NCBI GenBank assembly: GCA_036265675.1
Contig: DATAOP010000062.1
Span: 51,323 to 115,322 of the forward strand
DNA from: VRUE01 sp036265675
Lineage (GTDB): Bacteria; Actinomycetota; Thermoleophilia; Solirubrobacterales; 70-9
Direction of reading: 5' to 3'
DNA length: 64,000 nucleotides
Position 1 is the first letter of the stretch. The number at the start of each line of letters is the position of its first letter. Shown here one piece after another: positions 56,970 through 64,000 of the stretch. Made by a program: the position numbers and the translations under genes. Below the pieces are notes generated by a model. The model did not search any database. It had not been told where the DNA came from and saw only the letters and a list, made by a program, of their open reading frames with translations.

Positions 56970-57230
56970 ATGAGGTTCCGGAGGAAACCGAAAGGGGTGG
57001 CAACGGGCGTGAAAATGGACGTCACCGCGACGCTCAAGCGGTCGGCCGCGGTCGCGATCGGGATCGGGGGGCTGATCTTCATCGTGCTCCTGGTCTGGAT
57101 CGGAGGCGAGCTGCACTACCGGAACTGCCTCGAGGAAGTCGAACTGAAGCACCCGGTCGCGCTCAACCAGACCGCCGCCCAGACCTCAGAACGCGAAGAC
57201 GCGATCGACTCCTGCTCGCGCTGGCCCTAG
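56970..57230 (+). CDS. Small hypothetical single-span membrane protein
   Basis: 86 residues. A basic N-terminus (MRFRRKPKGVATGVKMDVTATLKRS) leads to one transmembrane helix (AVAIGIGGLIFIVLLVWIGG), then an external tail with two cysteines (RNCLEEV, DSCSRW). Not recognised. Its last four bases overlap the stop of the convergent methyltransferase gene. Confidence 0.5.
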   Translation: MRFRRKPKGVATGVKMDVTATLKRSAAVAIGIGGLIFIVLLVWIGGELHYRNCLEEVELKHPVALNQTAAQTSEREDAIDSCSRWP

Positions 57231-57868
57231 TCGGGCCGGCGGGCGCTGCAGACGAAGTAGGTGCCGGCCTGGAAGCGGTCGGTCTCGACCTCGGCCGCGC
57301 CGAGCGCGACCAGGTCCTCCCAGGGCCGCGAGTCGGGGTCGCCGAGGACGGTCGCCCGGCTGACGGTGCTCGCCAGCGGCCGCAGCAGGCGGCCCAGCCG
57401 CCCCGCCGGCAGGCCGGCGTCCATGACCACGATGCGCGCGCCGGGGCGAAGCAGCGACCAGACCGCGGCCAGCGTCTCCCGCGGACACGGGAGCACGGAG
57501 TAGGAGAGGCTGAAGAGGACGGCGTCGAACTCGGCGCCGCGGTCGAGTTTGCGGGCATCCTGTTCGCGCAGGACGACGTTCTCCCAACGATTGCGCTGGC
57601 GAAGCCGCTCGGCGCGCTCGAGCATTTGCGCTGAGAGGTCGATCCCGGTGATCGCGCCGCCCGGCCCGACCGCGGCGACGAGCCGCTCGAGGTTGGCCCC
57701 CGAGCCGCAGCCGACCTCGAGCACCGAGTCGCCCGCTCCCAGGGCCAGTCGCCGGACCGCCTCGTCGCGCATCCGCCGCCGCAGCATCAGGGCGACCGAG
57801 AGCGGACCGTAGATCAGCGCCAGCCGGTCGTACCGGTGGGATATGCGCTCCGCCGACGCGCGCTGCAC
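57227..57868 (-). CDS. SAM-dependent methyltransferase (class I)
   Basis: 213 residues. Motif I is SVLEVGCGSGANLERL (48-63), with AITGIDLSAQMLERAERL for motif II, and EFDAVLFSLSYSVLP plus LRPGARIVVMDAGLP for the later motifs. The start RISHRYDRLALIYGPLSVALMLRRRMRDEAV resembles UbiE/phospholipid methyltransferases. The substrate is unknown. The GTG start lies three bases after the stop of the upstream dehydrogenase gene, so the two form an operon. Confidence 0.85.
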   Translation of the reverse strand: MQRASAERISHRYDRLALIYGPLSVALMLRRRMRDEAVRRLALGAGDSVLEVGCGSGANLERLVAAVGPGGAITGIDLSAQMLERAERLRQRNRWENVVLREQDARKLDRGAEFDAVLFSLSYSVLPCPRETLAAVWSLLRPGARIVVMDAGLPAGRLGRLLRPLASTVSRATVLGDPDSRPWEDLVALGAAEVETDRFQAGTYFVCSARRPD

Positions 57869-57871
57869 GCC

Positions 57872-59497
57872 TCAGCGGAGGACGATGCCGGCCATCAGCA
57901 GCCTCGAGTTGCCGCTCGCGTCCGAAGCCGACACCCGGACCAGTGCCTTCACGCTCCTGCCGCTCCGGCGCGCCTCCTTCGCGTGGCGGAAGGCGCGCCT
58001 CTTCAGCGTCAGCCGCAGCTTGACCGGCACGCCGGGAGCGCCGGAGGCGGGGCTCGAGAGCCTGATTTCCCCCGGGCAGCCGGGGCGATGGCCCCCCGCC
58101 GTGCAGACGGCCGAGGCTTTCGCCCTGGAGGTCCGCAGCCAGCCGGTCGCCCACAGGCTGCAGGCCTCGTCGCAGGTGGCGACGACGGTGATCTTCCGGC
58201 GCAATCGCTCGCGGCGTGGGGCCTTGAGCCTGAGGCCGGGCGGCTGGCGGTCGGCGGCCGGGCCGGTCGGCGGTTGTGGCGGCGACGGCGGCAGTGGCGG
58301 GCAGGCCTTCCCCGCGTCGGGTGAGGGCGCCACCCGGTACGCGTTCTCGGTCGACAGGACGTAGATGCAGCCGCGTGAGTCTTCGCCGAAGCCGCGCAGG
58401 TTGCCGCCGTCTTCGGGCAGCGATACGCCGGCGGGCCGGGGATCGGCGCCGGACACGGCCAGGTCAAGCGTCCGCAGGTCGGTGCGGCAGAGGTCGCCGT
58501 AGAGGTAACGGCCGGTGAGGCCGATAAGCCGCGGGTCGCGGACCACGTAACCGCCGAGGATCGCGCAGCCTGTCGTCTCCGAGGAGCCACCGCTGTGCGG
58601 GTACTCGAAGACCGGTTCCGTGAGGCCCGACTGGGGCGGCGGCGAGGAGCAGAAGCCCTCGCAGAGCGGCCAGCCGAGGTTCGCGCCCCACAGCGTCGTC
58701 GCGCGTTCGTCGCCGGTCGGGCGGCCGACATCGACCTCCTCCCAGCTCCCCTCGCCGACGTCGCCGACGATCAGTTCGCCGTTGGGGCCGAACGAGGCGC
58801 GATAGGGGTTCCGCAGACCGATCGAGTAGAGGGCCGAGTGGATGTCTTCGGGGAAGGTCGGGTTCGACGCCGGCACGGTGTAGGTCGGTTCGCCGGGCGG
58901 GTCGCGCGGGTCGATCCGCAGGACCTTGCCGAAGAAGTTGAGGACATTCTGCGCGTTCGAGCTGTTGGCGTCGTCGCCGATCGTGATGTACAGCAGCCCT
59001 TCCGGACCGAACATGATCTGGCCGCCGTTGTGGTTGCCGGCGTCGTGTTCGGTTGAGAAGACCAATCGGGCCGAATCGGGGTCGGCGAGGTTCGGGTCGC
59101 CCGCCGAGCGCCGGTACTCGAGGATCCGGATCTGGCCGACTTCAGCTCCCGGGTCGAGTTCGTCCGGTCCCGCCGCCACCGTGAACACATAGAAGAGGCC
59201 GCTGCTCGCGTAGTCGGGCGGGAACGCGATCGAGAGCAGGCCGCGCTCGACGTCGGTGTCGACATTGGGCACGGTGATGAACGGTTTCGCCAGCAGGTTG
59301 CCGTCTTCGACGATCCGGACCCCGCCGCCGCGTTCGACGATGAAGACCCGCGGATCGCCCGGCGGCGATGCGGCGAAGACCGGTTCGCTCGCGAACGATC
59401 CGGGCGCGGCGAGCGGGACCAGGGCAGTGGCCGAGGCTGTCGCCGGCGCCAACATCAGCGCCGCGAGCACAGCGAGGATTGCGTGCCTGCATCTCAT
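57872..59497 (-). CDS. Secreted PQQ-type sugar (glucose/sorbosone) dehydrogenase homologue
   Basis: 541 residues. Signal peptide MRCRHAILAVLAALMLAPATASA. The six-bladed propeller carries GLLSIAFPPDYASSGLFYVF, EHDAGNHNGGQIMFGPEGLLYITIGDD and SIGLRNPYRASFGPNGELIVGDVGEGSWEEVDV, all typical of soluble quinoprotein dehydrogenases and Hhip-type proteins. A Pro-rich linker precedes a basic C-terminal domain of about 115 residues with four cysteines. Actual PQQ binding is not proven by sequence. TACCTT lies eight bases before the ATG on the minus strand. Confidence 0.88.
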   Translation of the reverse strand: MRCRHAILAVLAALMLAPATASATALVPLAAPGSFASEPVFAASPPGDPRVFIVERGGGVRIVEDGNLLAKPFITVPNVDTDVERGLLSIAFPPDYASSGLFYVFTVAAGPDELDPGAEVGQIRILEYRRSAGDPNLADPDSARLVFSTEHDAGNHNGGQIMFGPEGLLYITIGDDANSSNAQNVLNFFGKVLRIDPRDPPGEPTYTVPASNPTFPEDIHSALYSIGLRNPYRASFGPNGELIVGDVGEGSWEEVDVGRPTGDERATTLWGANLGWPLCEGFCSSPPPQSGLTEPVFEYPHSGGSSETTGCAILGGYVVRDPRLIGLTGRYLYGDLCRTDLRTLDLAVSGADPRPAGVSLPEDGGNLRGFGEDSRGCIYVLSTENAYRVAPSPDAGKACPPLPPSPPQPPTGPAADRQPPGLRLKAPRRERLRRKITVVATCDEACSLWATGWLRTSRAKASAVCTAGGHRPGCPGEIRLSSPASGAPGVPVKLRLTLKRRAFRHAKEARRSGRSVKALVRVSASDASGNSRLLMAGIVLR

Positions 59498-59523
59498 CGC
59501 CCTCAAAGGTAGTGATACCCGGC

Positions 59524-59529
59524 GATACT
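59524..59529 (+). promoter_or_regulatory. -10 box of the cysK-cysE operon
   Basis: GATACT, six bases, then the cysK ATG, consistent with a leaderless mRNA. The 38-base divergent gap holds a direct repeat of GATAC (GATACCCGGCGATACTT) that may be a regulator site. Confidence 0.45.
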
Positions 59530-59535
59530 TCTTCG

Positions 59536-60459
59536 ATGCGAATCGGCCCGGAGGCATCGGCTGCCGTCGGCGACACGCCGCTCGTCGCGCTGCGGCGCCT
59601 CGGCGAGAGCGTCGGCGCCGAGGTCTGCGCGAAGCTCGAGTACCTCAATCCCGGCGGCTCGGTCAAGGACAGGATCGGGGTCGCGATGATCGACGCCGCC
59701 GAGGAGGCGGGCGAGATCGCGCCGGGGAAATCGGTGATCGTCGAGCCGACCAGCGGCAACACGGGCATCGCGCTGGCGATGGTCTGCGCGGCGCGCGGCT
59801 ACGAGCTGATCCTGACGATGCCCGAGGGGATGAGCCGCGAGCGCGCGAAGCTGCTGCGGGCCTACGGCGCCGAGGTCCGCGAGACGCCGTCGCTCGGCGG
59901 GATGAACGAGGCGGTCGAGCTCGCCGAGCAGATCTGCGAGCAGCGCAAGGGGTTCATGCCGCAGCAGTTCGCCAACCCCGCCAATCCGGAGATCCATCGC
60001 CGCACCACGGCGGAGGAGATCTGGAACGACTGCGACGGTGAGATCGGCGCCTTCGTCACCGGCGCCGGGACCGGCGGCACGATCACCGGCGTCGGCCGGA
60101 TGCTGCGCGAGCGCAGCCCGGACACCCTCGTCGTCGCGGTCGAGCCGGCGACCTCGCCGGTGCTGTCCGGCGGCCCGCCCGGCCCGCACAAGATCCAGGG
60201 GATCGGGCCGGGGTTCGTCCCCGAGGTCCTCGACCGCTCGGTGATCGACGAGGTGATGACGGTGGACGACGAGGACGCGCTCGAGACCGCCCGCCTCACC
60301 GCCCGCAAGGAGGGGATCCTGGCCGGCATCTCGGCGGGGGCGAACATCCGGGCCGCGCTCGAGGTCGCGGCGCGCCCCGAGCTGGCCGGCCGGCGGGTCG
60401 TCACGATCATCTGCGACTCGGGCGAGCGATACGTGTCCCTACCCTTCTTTGCACCATGA
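59536..60459 (+). CDS. cysK: Cysteine synthase (O-acetylserine sulfhydrylase)
   Basis: 307 residues. The PLP Lys lies in LEYLNPGGSVKDRIGVAMI. The substrate loop is VEPTSGNTGIALAMVCAARGY, the PLP phosphate loop GAGTGGTITGVGRML, and IQGIGPGFVPEVLD is the usual C-terminal signature with the following ISAGANIRAAL. It converts O-acetylserine and sulfide to cysteine. It overlaps cysE by four bases (ATGA), so both enzymes are made together. Confidence 0.95.
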   Translation: MRIGPEASAAVGDTPLVALRRLGESVGAEVCAKLEYLNPGGSVKDRIGVAMIDAAEEAGEIAPGKSVIVEPTSGNTGIALAMVCAARGYELILTMPEGMSRERAKLLRAYGAEVRETPSLGGMNEAVELAEQICEQRKGFMPQQFANPANPEIHRRTTAEEIWNDCDGEIGAFVTGAGTGGTITGVGRMLRERSPDTLVVAVEPATSPVLSGGPPGPHKIQGIGPGFVPEVLDRSVIDEVMTVDDEDALETARLTARKEGILAGISAGANIRAALEVAARPELAGRRVVTIICDSGERYVSLPFFAP

Positions 60460-61187
60460 TCCCGGCTCTCAATCGAGTCCTGCGCGAGGTCCGGGCGGAC
60501 GTCAGGGCCGCCCGCGAGCGCGACCCCGCCTCGAAGGGGGTCTCGACCTTCGAGATCCTCAGCGGCTGGGCCGGGGTGCAGGCGCTGCTCGCCCACCGCA
60601 TCGCCCACGCCCTGCTCGAGGCGGGCGTGCCGGTCGCCCCGCGCACGATCGCCTACCTCAGCCGCGCCATCACGGGGGTCGAGATCCATCCCGCGGCGCG
60701 GATCGGCGACGAGTTCTTCATCGACCACGGGTCCGGGGTGGTGATCGGCGAGACGGCTGAGATCGGCCACCGCGTCACCCTCTACCAGGGCGTCACCCTC
60801 GGCGGCACCGGGTTCCAGCCGGGCAAGCGCCACCCGACGCTCGGCGACAACGTCACCGTCGGCTCCGGCGCCAAGCTGCTCGGCCCGATCTCGGTCGGCG
60901 ACGGCGCCAAGGTCGGCGCCAACACGGTCGTCGTCGAGGACGTGCCGCCGGGCTCCACCGTCGTCGGCAACCCTGGCCACCCGGTCCGGGTCGAAGGCCG
61001 CAGGGTCGAAGGGCCCGACACCGACTGGATCCACCTGCCGGACCCGATTGCCGAGGCGATCAAACGACTCTCGGAACGGATCGGCGACCTCGAGCGGCGC
61101 CTCGAGGAGCTCGACGGCAACGGCCGGCGCGTCGGCGAGGAGCCGGAGCTGCGGCCGCGCACCGGCCGCTCCTCGGCGGGAGGCTGA
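60456..61187 (+). CDS. cysE: Serine O-acetyltransferase
   Basis: 243 residues. The helical N-terminus is short, as in many CysE proteins. The left-handed beta-helix has GVEIHPAARIGDEFFIDHGSGVVIGETAEIGHRVTLYQGVTLGGTG with the catalytic His/Asp, then RHPTLGDNVTVGSGAKLLGPISVGDGAKVGANTVVVEDVPPGSTVVGNPGHPV. It makes O-acetylserine for CysK. The tail beyond residue 200 is a charged helix plus an Arg-rich end; no C-terminal Ile for the classical CysK complex is present (it ends SAGG). Confidence 0.95.
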   Translation: MIPALNRVLREVRADVRAARERDPASKGVSTFEILSGWAGVQALLAHRIAHALLEAGVPVAPRTIAYLSRAITGVEIHPAARIGDEFFIDHGSGVVIGETAEIGHRVTLYQGVTLGGTGFQPGKRHPTLGDNVTVGSGAKLLGPISVGDGAKVGANTVVVEDVPPGSTVVGNPGHPVRVEGRRVEGPDTDWIHLPDPIAEAIKRLSERIGDLERRLEELDGNGRRVGEEPELRPRTGRSSAGG

Positions 61188-61220
61188 CCCCTCCGCCAGT
61201 CCCTCTATTCTCGGCTGGAG

Positions 61221-63476
61221 ATGCTCCAGACCGAGTCGGAGACCCCGAATGACCTCCCGGGCGGCAACGAGGCCGCCCCGACCGAGGTCGGTGCCGATCG
61301 CGCCGAGCGCCTGCTGGCCGGCCTCAACGAGCCCCAGCGCGAGGCCGTCCTCCACGGCGAGGGGCCGCTGCTCGTCGTCGCCGGCGCCGGCTCCGGCAAG
61401 ACCCGGGTCCTGACCCGCCGGATCGCCCACCTGCTGGCGACCGACGCGGCCCGGCCGGGCGAGATCCTCGCGATCACCTTCACCAACAAAGCGGCTTCGG
61501 AGATGCGCGAGCGGGTCGCGGAGCTGGTCGGCCGCTCGACCCGGGCGATGTGGGTGATGACCTTCCACTCGGCCTGCGCGCGGATGCTCCGCGCCGACGC
61601 CGAGCGGCTCGGCTACTCGCGCAGCTTCACGATCTACGACGAGTCGGACTCGCTGCGGATGCTGAAACGGTGCATCGACGAGCTCGGGATCGACCCCAAG
61701 CGCTACCCGCCGCGATCGATCCGGGCCCAGATCTCGGGCGCGAAGAACCAGCTGGTCGATGTCGACACGTTCACCCAGTCGGCGCGCGAGAACACCTTCG
61801 AGGAAACGGTCGCCGCGGCCTACGCCCTCTACGAGAAACGGATGCTGGCCGCCAACGCGATGGACTTCGACGACCTGCTGGTGCGGATGGTCAATGCGCT
61901 GGAGCTCTTCGAGGAGGTCCGCACCCGCTGGCGGAGCACCTTCCGCCACGTCCTCGTCGACGAGTACCAGGACACGAACCGGGCCCAGTACCGGCTGCTC
62001 CAGCTGCTGACCGCCGAGCACGGCAATTTGATGGTGGTGGGCGACGAGGATCAGTCGGTCTACGGGTTCAGGCACGCCGACATCCGCAACATCCTCGACT
62101 TCGAGCGCGACTTCCCCGAGGCCGAGGTCGTCAAGCTCGAGCAGAACTACCGCTCGACGCAGACGATCCTCTCGGCCGCGAACGCGGTCGTCGAGCGCAA
62201 CCGCGAGCGCCGCCCGAAGCGCCTCTGGACCGATCTCGAGGGCGGCGAGCCGGTCCAGCTCTCCGAGCTCTCCGACGAGCACGAGGAGGCTCGCTGGGTC
62301 GCGGGCGAGATCGAGCGGCTCGGCGAGGAGGAGGGGGTGCGGCGCGAGGACGTCGCGGTCTTCTACCGGACCAACGCGATGAGCCGGGTGCTCGAGGACA
62401 CGCTGGTCCGCTTCGAGCTGCCCTACCAGGTGATCGGAGGGACCAAGTTCTATGAGCGGGCCGAGATCAAGGACGCGGTCGCCTACCTGAGCCTGCTCAT
62501 CAACCCCTCCGACGAGGTCTCGTTCGGACGGGTCGTGAACTCGCCGCGGCGCGGGATCGGGAAAACGAGCCAGGCGCGGCTCGTCGCCCACGCCAACACG
62601 ACCGGGCGGCCGATCTGGGAGATCGCCGGCGCGGTCGAGGAGGTGCCCGGAATGGGCGCGGCGGCGATCAAGGCGATCTCCAGATTCCACGAGACGATGG
62701 AGGACCTCCGCCGCCGTGCCGCCAATCTATCTCCGGTCGCGGAGTTACTCGAGGCCACGTTGCGGGAGACCGGCTACCTCGACGCCCTCGCCGCCGAGCG
62801 GACGGTCGAGGCCGAAGGGCGGGCGGAGAACCTCGAGGAGCTGATCGGGGTCGCGGCCGAGTTCGACGCCAATCGCGAGCTCGAGGGCGAGGGGGATCTC
62901 TCGCCGCTCGAGGAGTTCCTCCAGCAGATCTCCCTCTACACCGAGCAGGACGGCCTCCGCGACGAGTCGGTGATCACCCTGATGACGCTCCACAACGCGA
63001 AGGGGCTCGAGTACGACACGGTCTTCATCGTCGGCTGCGAGGACGGCGCCTTCCCCCACATGCGGGCGCTGGAAGAGGGGGGAGAGGAAGAGGAGCGCCG
63101 CCTCTGCTACGTCGGCATAACCCGCGCCAAGCGCCGCCTCTACATGACCTGGACCCGCGAACGGCGGCTGTTCGGGCGGGCCGAGCGGAACCTGCCGTCG
63201 CGGTTCATCGACGAGTTGCCGGCGGAGCTGACCGAGCGTCAGTCGAGCGCCGTCGGGGCCGGTTTCGGCGGCGGCCTCGGGCAGCCCTCCGCGCCGGCGC
63301 CGATCGATCCCGGCCCGACGCTCGAACTGCGGACCGGCGACGACGTCGTTCACGCCGCGTTTGGCGACGGCGTGGTCACCGGGGTCGAGCCCGGCGGGGT
63401 GGTCGTCGTCCGCTTCGCCTCGGACGGCTCCGAGCGCAAGCTGATGGCCGACTACGCGCCGATCAGGAAGCGGTGA
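61221..63476 (+). CDS. pcrA: UvrD/PcrA-type DNA helicase
   Basis: 751 residues, superfamily 1A. NEPQREAVLHGEGPLLVVAGAGSGKTRVLTRRI holds the Q motif and Walker A (54-61). FTNKAASEMRERV is motif Ia, VLVDEYQDTNRAQYRLL near 247 is motif II, DEDQSVYGFRHADIRNIL is motif III, EQNYRSTQTIL is motif IV, and LMTLHNAKGLEYDTVFIVGCEDGAFPH is motif V. The C-terminal GDDVVHAAFGDGVVTGV ... FASDGSERKL is the PcrA Tudor-like end that contacts RNA polymerase. Functions in repair and replication. TATTCT lies nine bases upstream. Confidence 0.95.
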   Translation: MLQTESETPNDLPGGNEAAPTEVGADRAERLLAGLNEPQREAVLHGEGPLLVVAGAGSGKTRVLTRRIAHLLATDAARPGEILAITFTNKAASEMRERVAELVGRSTRAMWVMTFHSACARMLRADAERLGYSRSFTIYDESDSLRMLKRCIDELGIDPKRYPPRSIRAQISGAKNQLVDVDTFTQSARENTFEETVAAAYALYEKRMLAANAMDFDDLLVRMVNALELFEEVRTRWRSTFRHVLVDEYQDTNRAQYRLLQLLTAEHGNLMVVGDEDQSVYGFRHADIRNILDFERDFPEAEVVKLEQNYRSTQTILSAANAVVERNRERRPKRLWTDLEGGEPVQLSELSDEHEEARWVAGEIERLGEEEGVRREDVAVFYRTNAMSRVLEDTLVRFELPYQVIGGTKFYERAEIKDAVAYLSLLINPSDEVSFGRVVNSPRRGIGKTSQARLVAHANTTGRPIWEIAGAVEEVPGMGAAAIKAISRFHETMEDLRRRAANLSPVAELLEATLRETGYLDALAAERTVEAEGRAENLEELIGVAAEFDANRELEGEGDLSPLEEFLQQISLYTEQDGLRDESVITLMTLHNAKGLEYDTVFIVGCEDGAFPHMRALEEGGEEEERRLCYVGITRAKRRLYMTWTRERRLFGRAERNLPSRFIDELPAELTERQSSAVGAGFGGGLGQPSAPAPIDPGPTLELRTGDDVVHAAFGDGVVTGVEPGGVVVVRFASDGSERKLMADYAPIRKR

Positions 63477-64000
63477 AGGGGCTGGCGGCGGAGATCATCG
63501 ACGGCAAGGCGGTCGCCGCCGCGGTGCGCGAACGGGTCGCCGTCGAGGTCGCCTCGTTCGCCGCCGAGCGCGGGCGGGCGCCGGCGCTGGCGACCGTGCT
63601 CGTCGGTGAAGACCCGGCATCCCAGGTCTACATCCGCAACAAGCGGCGCGCCTGCGAGGAGGTCGGGATCGACTCGATCCACCACGGCCTTGCGGCCGAG
63701 ACGAGCGAGGACGACCTGCTGGACCTGGTCGCCGGGCTCGGCCTCGACGACGCGGTCGACGGGATTCTCGTCCAGCTCCCGGTCCCCGACCAGATCGATC
63801 CCGACCGGGTGGTGGCTACGATCGACCCGGCCAAGGACGTCGACGGCCTGACGCCGGTCAACGCCGGCCTCCTCGCCCATGGGACGCCCGGCCTGATTCC
63901 CTGTACGCCGGCAGGGGTGATGGAGCTCCTCGCCAGCAGGGGAGTCGAGCTCGAGGGGGCCGAGGCGGTCGTCGTCGGGCGCTCGAAGCTGGTCGGGGTG
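63473..64000 (+). CDS. folD: Bifunctional methylenetetrahydrofolate dehydrogenase/cyclohydrolase, N-terminal part
   Basis: 176 codons to the window edge. AEIIDGKAVAAAVRERVAVEV, LATVLVGEDPASQVYIRNKRRACEEVGI (with the catalytic Tyr and Lys), GILVQLPVPDQIDPDRVVATIDPAKDVDGLTPVNAG and PCTPAGVMELL, then AVVVGRSKLVGV, match FolD closely. It interconverts methylene-, methenyl- and formyl-THF. The GTG start overlaps the pcrA stop (GTGA). The C-terminal NADP domain is outside the window. Confidence 0.95.
   Translation, partial: MKGLAAEIIDGKAVAAAVRERVAVEVASFAAERGRAPALATVLVGEDPASQVYIRNKRRACEEVGIDSIHHGLAAETSEDDLLDLVAGLGLDDAVDGILVQLPVPDQIDPDRVVATIDPAKDVDGLTPVNAGLLAHGTPGLIPCTPAGVMELLASRGVELEGAEAVVVGRSKLVGV

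Noticed and set aside
1..64000. CRISPR arrays, prophage, integrase or intact insertion sequences
   Set aside because: No regularly spaced repeats, no Cas, integrase, transposase or phage structural protein was seen in any frame.

Overview
The window is a GC-rich, densely coding bacterial chromosome segment. No phage, CRISPR array or intact insertion sequence is visible. The block infC / rpmI-rplT / trmH-like / pheST / argCJBD..argG follows the order known from Actinobacteria such as Mycobacterium. Several protein families look like those of deep-branching soil Actinobacteria (Thermoleophilia/Solirubrobacterales type): surface proteins with a ten-residue repeat, GTG/TTG starts, and many apparently leaderless promoters. 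The order-level assignment is inference from family resemblance, not from a marker gene search.

Layout. 1-6.4 kb: stress and signalling genes (DUF488 end, DUF892, a cyclase-homology/ATPase regulator, an FAD oxidoreductase, UspA). 6.5-9.5 kb: tRNA-Cys with a structured downstream region, a secreted protein and an amino-acid permease. 9.6-13.1 kb: DUF1918-flavodoxin pair and an ArsR / DUF2892 / MMPL exporter unit around a palindromic operator. 13.4-16.5 kb: ferritin-like protein, PfkB kinase, glycine-rich secreted protein, VOC protein. 16.6-22.2 kb: a regulator-rich island with four TetR proteins, an XRE/MmyB regulator, a flavin monooxygenase and an acetyltransferase. 22.2-24.3 kb: a tandem Usp protein that seems to start at ACG, tRNA-Val, and an AraC-VOC pair. 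24.3-43.6 kb: membrane protein, thrS, infC, a two-gene opposite-strand insertion (surface protein, wecB), rpmI-rplT, trmH, pheST and the arginine genes. 43.6-53.5 kb: second surface protein, dnaE, acyl-CoA dehydrogenase, nfo, thioredoxin-like proteins, gltX. 53.6-64 kb: HD/HDOD-LuxR and NarL-type regulators, a CymR-like Rrf2 protein, a third surface protein, a quinoprotein dehydrogenase homologue, cysK-cysE, pcrA/uvrD and the start of folD.

The most unusual signal is a set of tiny open frames related in sequence (core peptide ERASIHxxFxAQRAKRE). They lie in gaps of the thrS-pheT-arg region and before a thioredoxin-like gene. Several share the stop/start overlaps (ATGA, GTGA, TGATG) used by the larger genes here, so they may bridge gaps for translational coupling. 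They could instead be a dispersed repeat that happens to be open. Many other genes have a TANNNT box 6-9 bases before the start codon, as expected for leaderless mRNAs.

Other points of note: a C-terminal beta-type domain shared by two secreted proteins; three surface proteins sharing an N-terminal anchor plus ten-residue repeats; an arginine cluster lacking argF, argR and argH but holding two unrelated genes; and a perfect 13-base palindrome inside a membrane-protein gene. All statements come from reading the sequence; no database search was possible.
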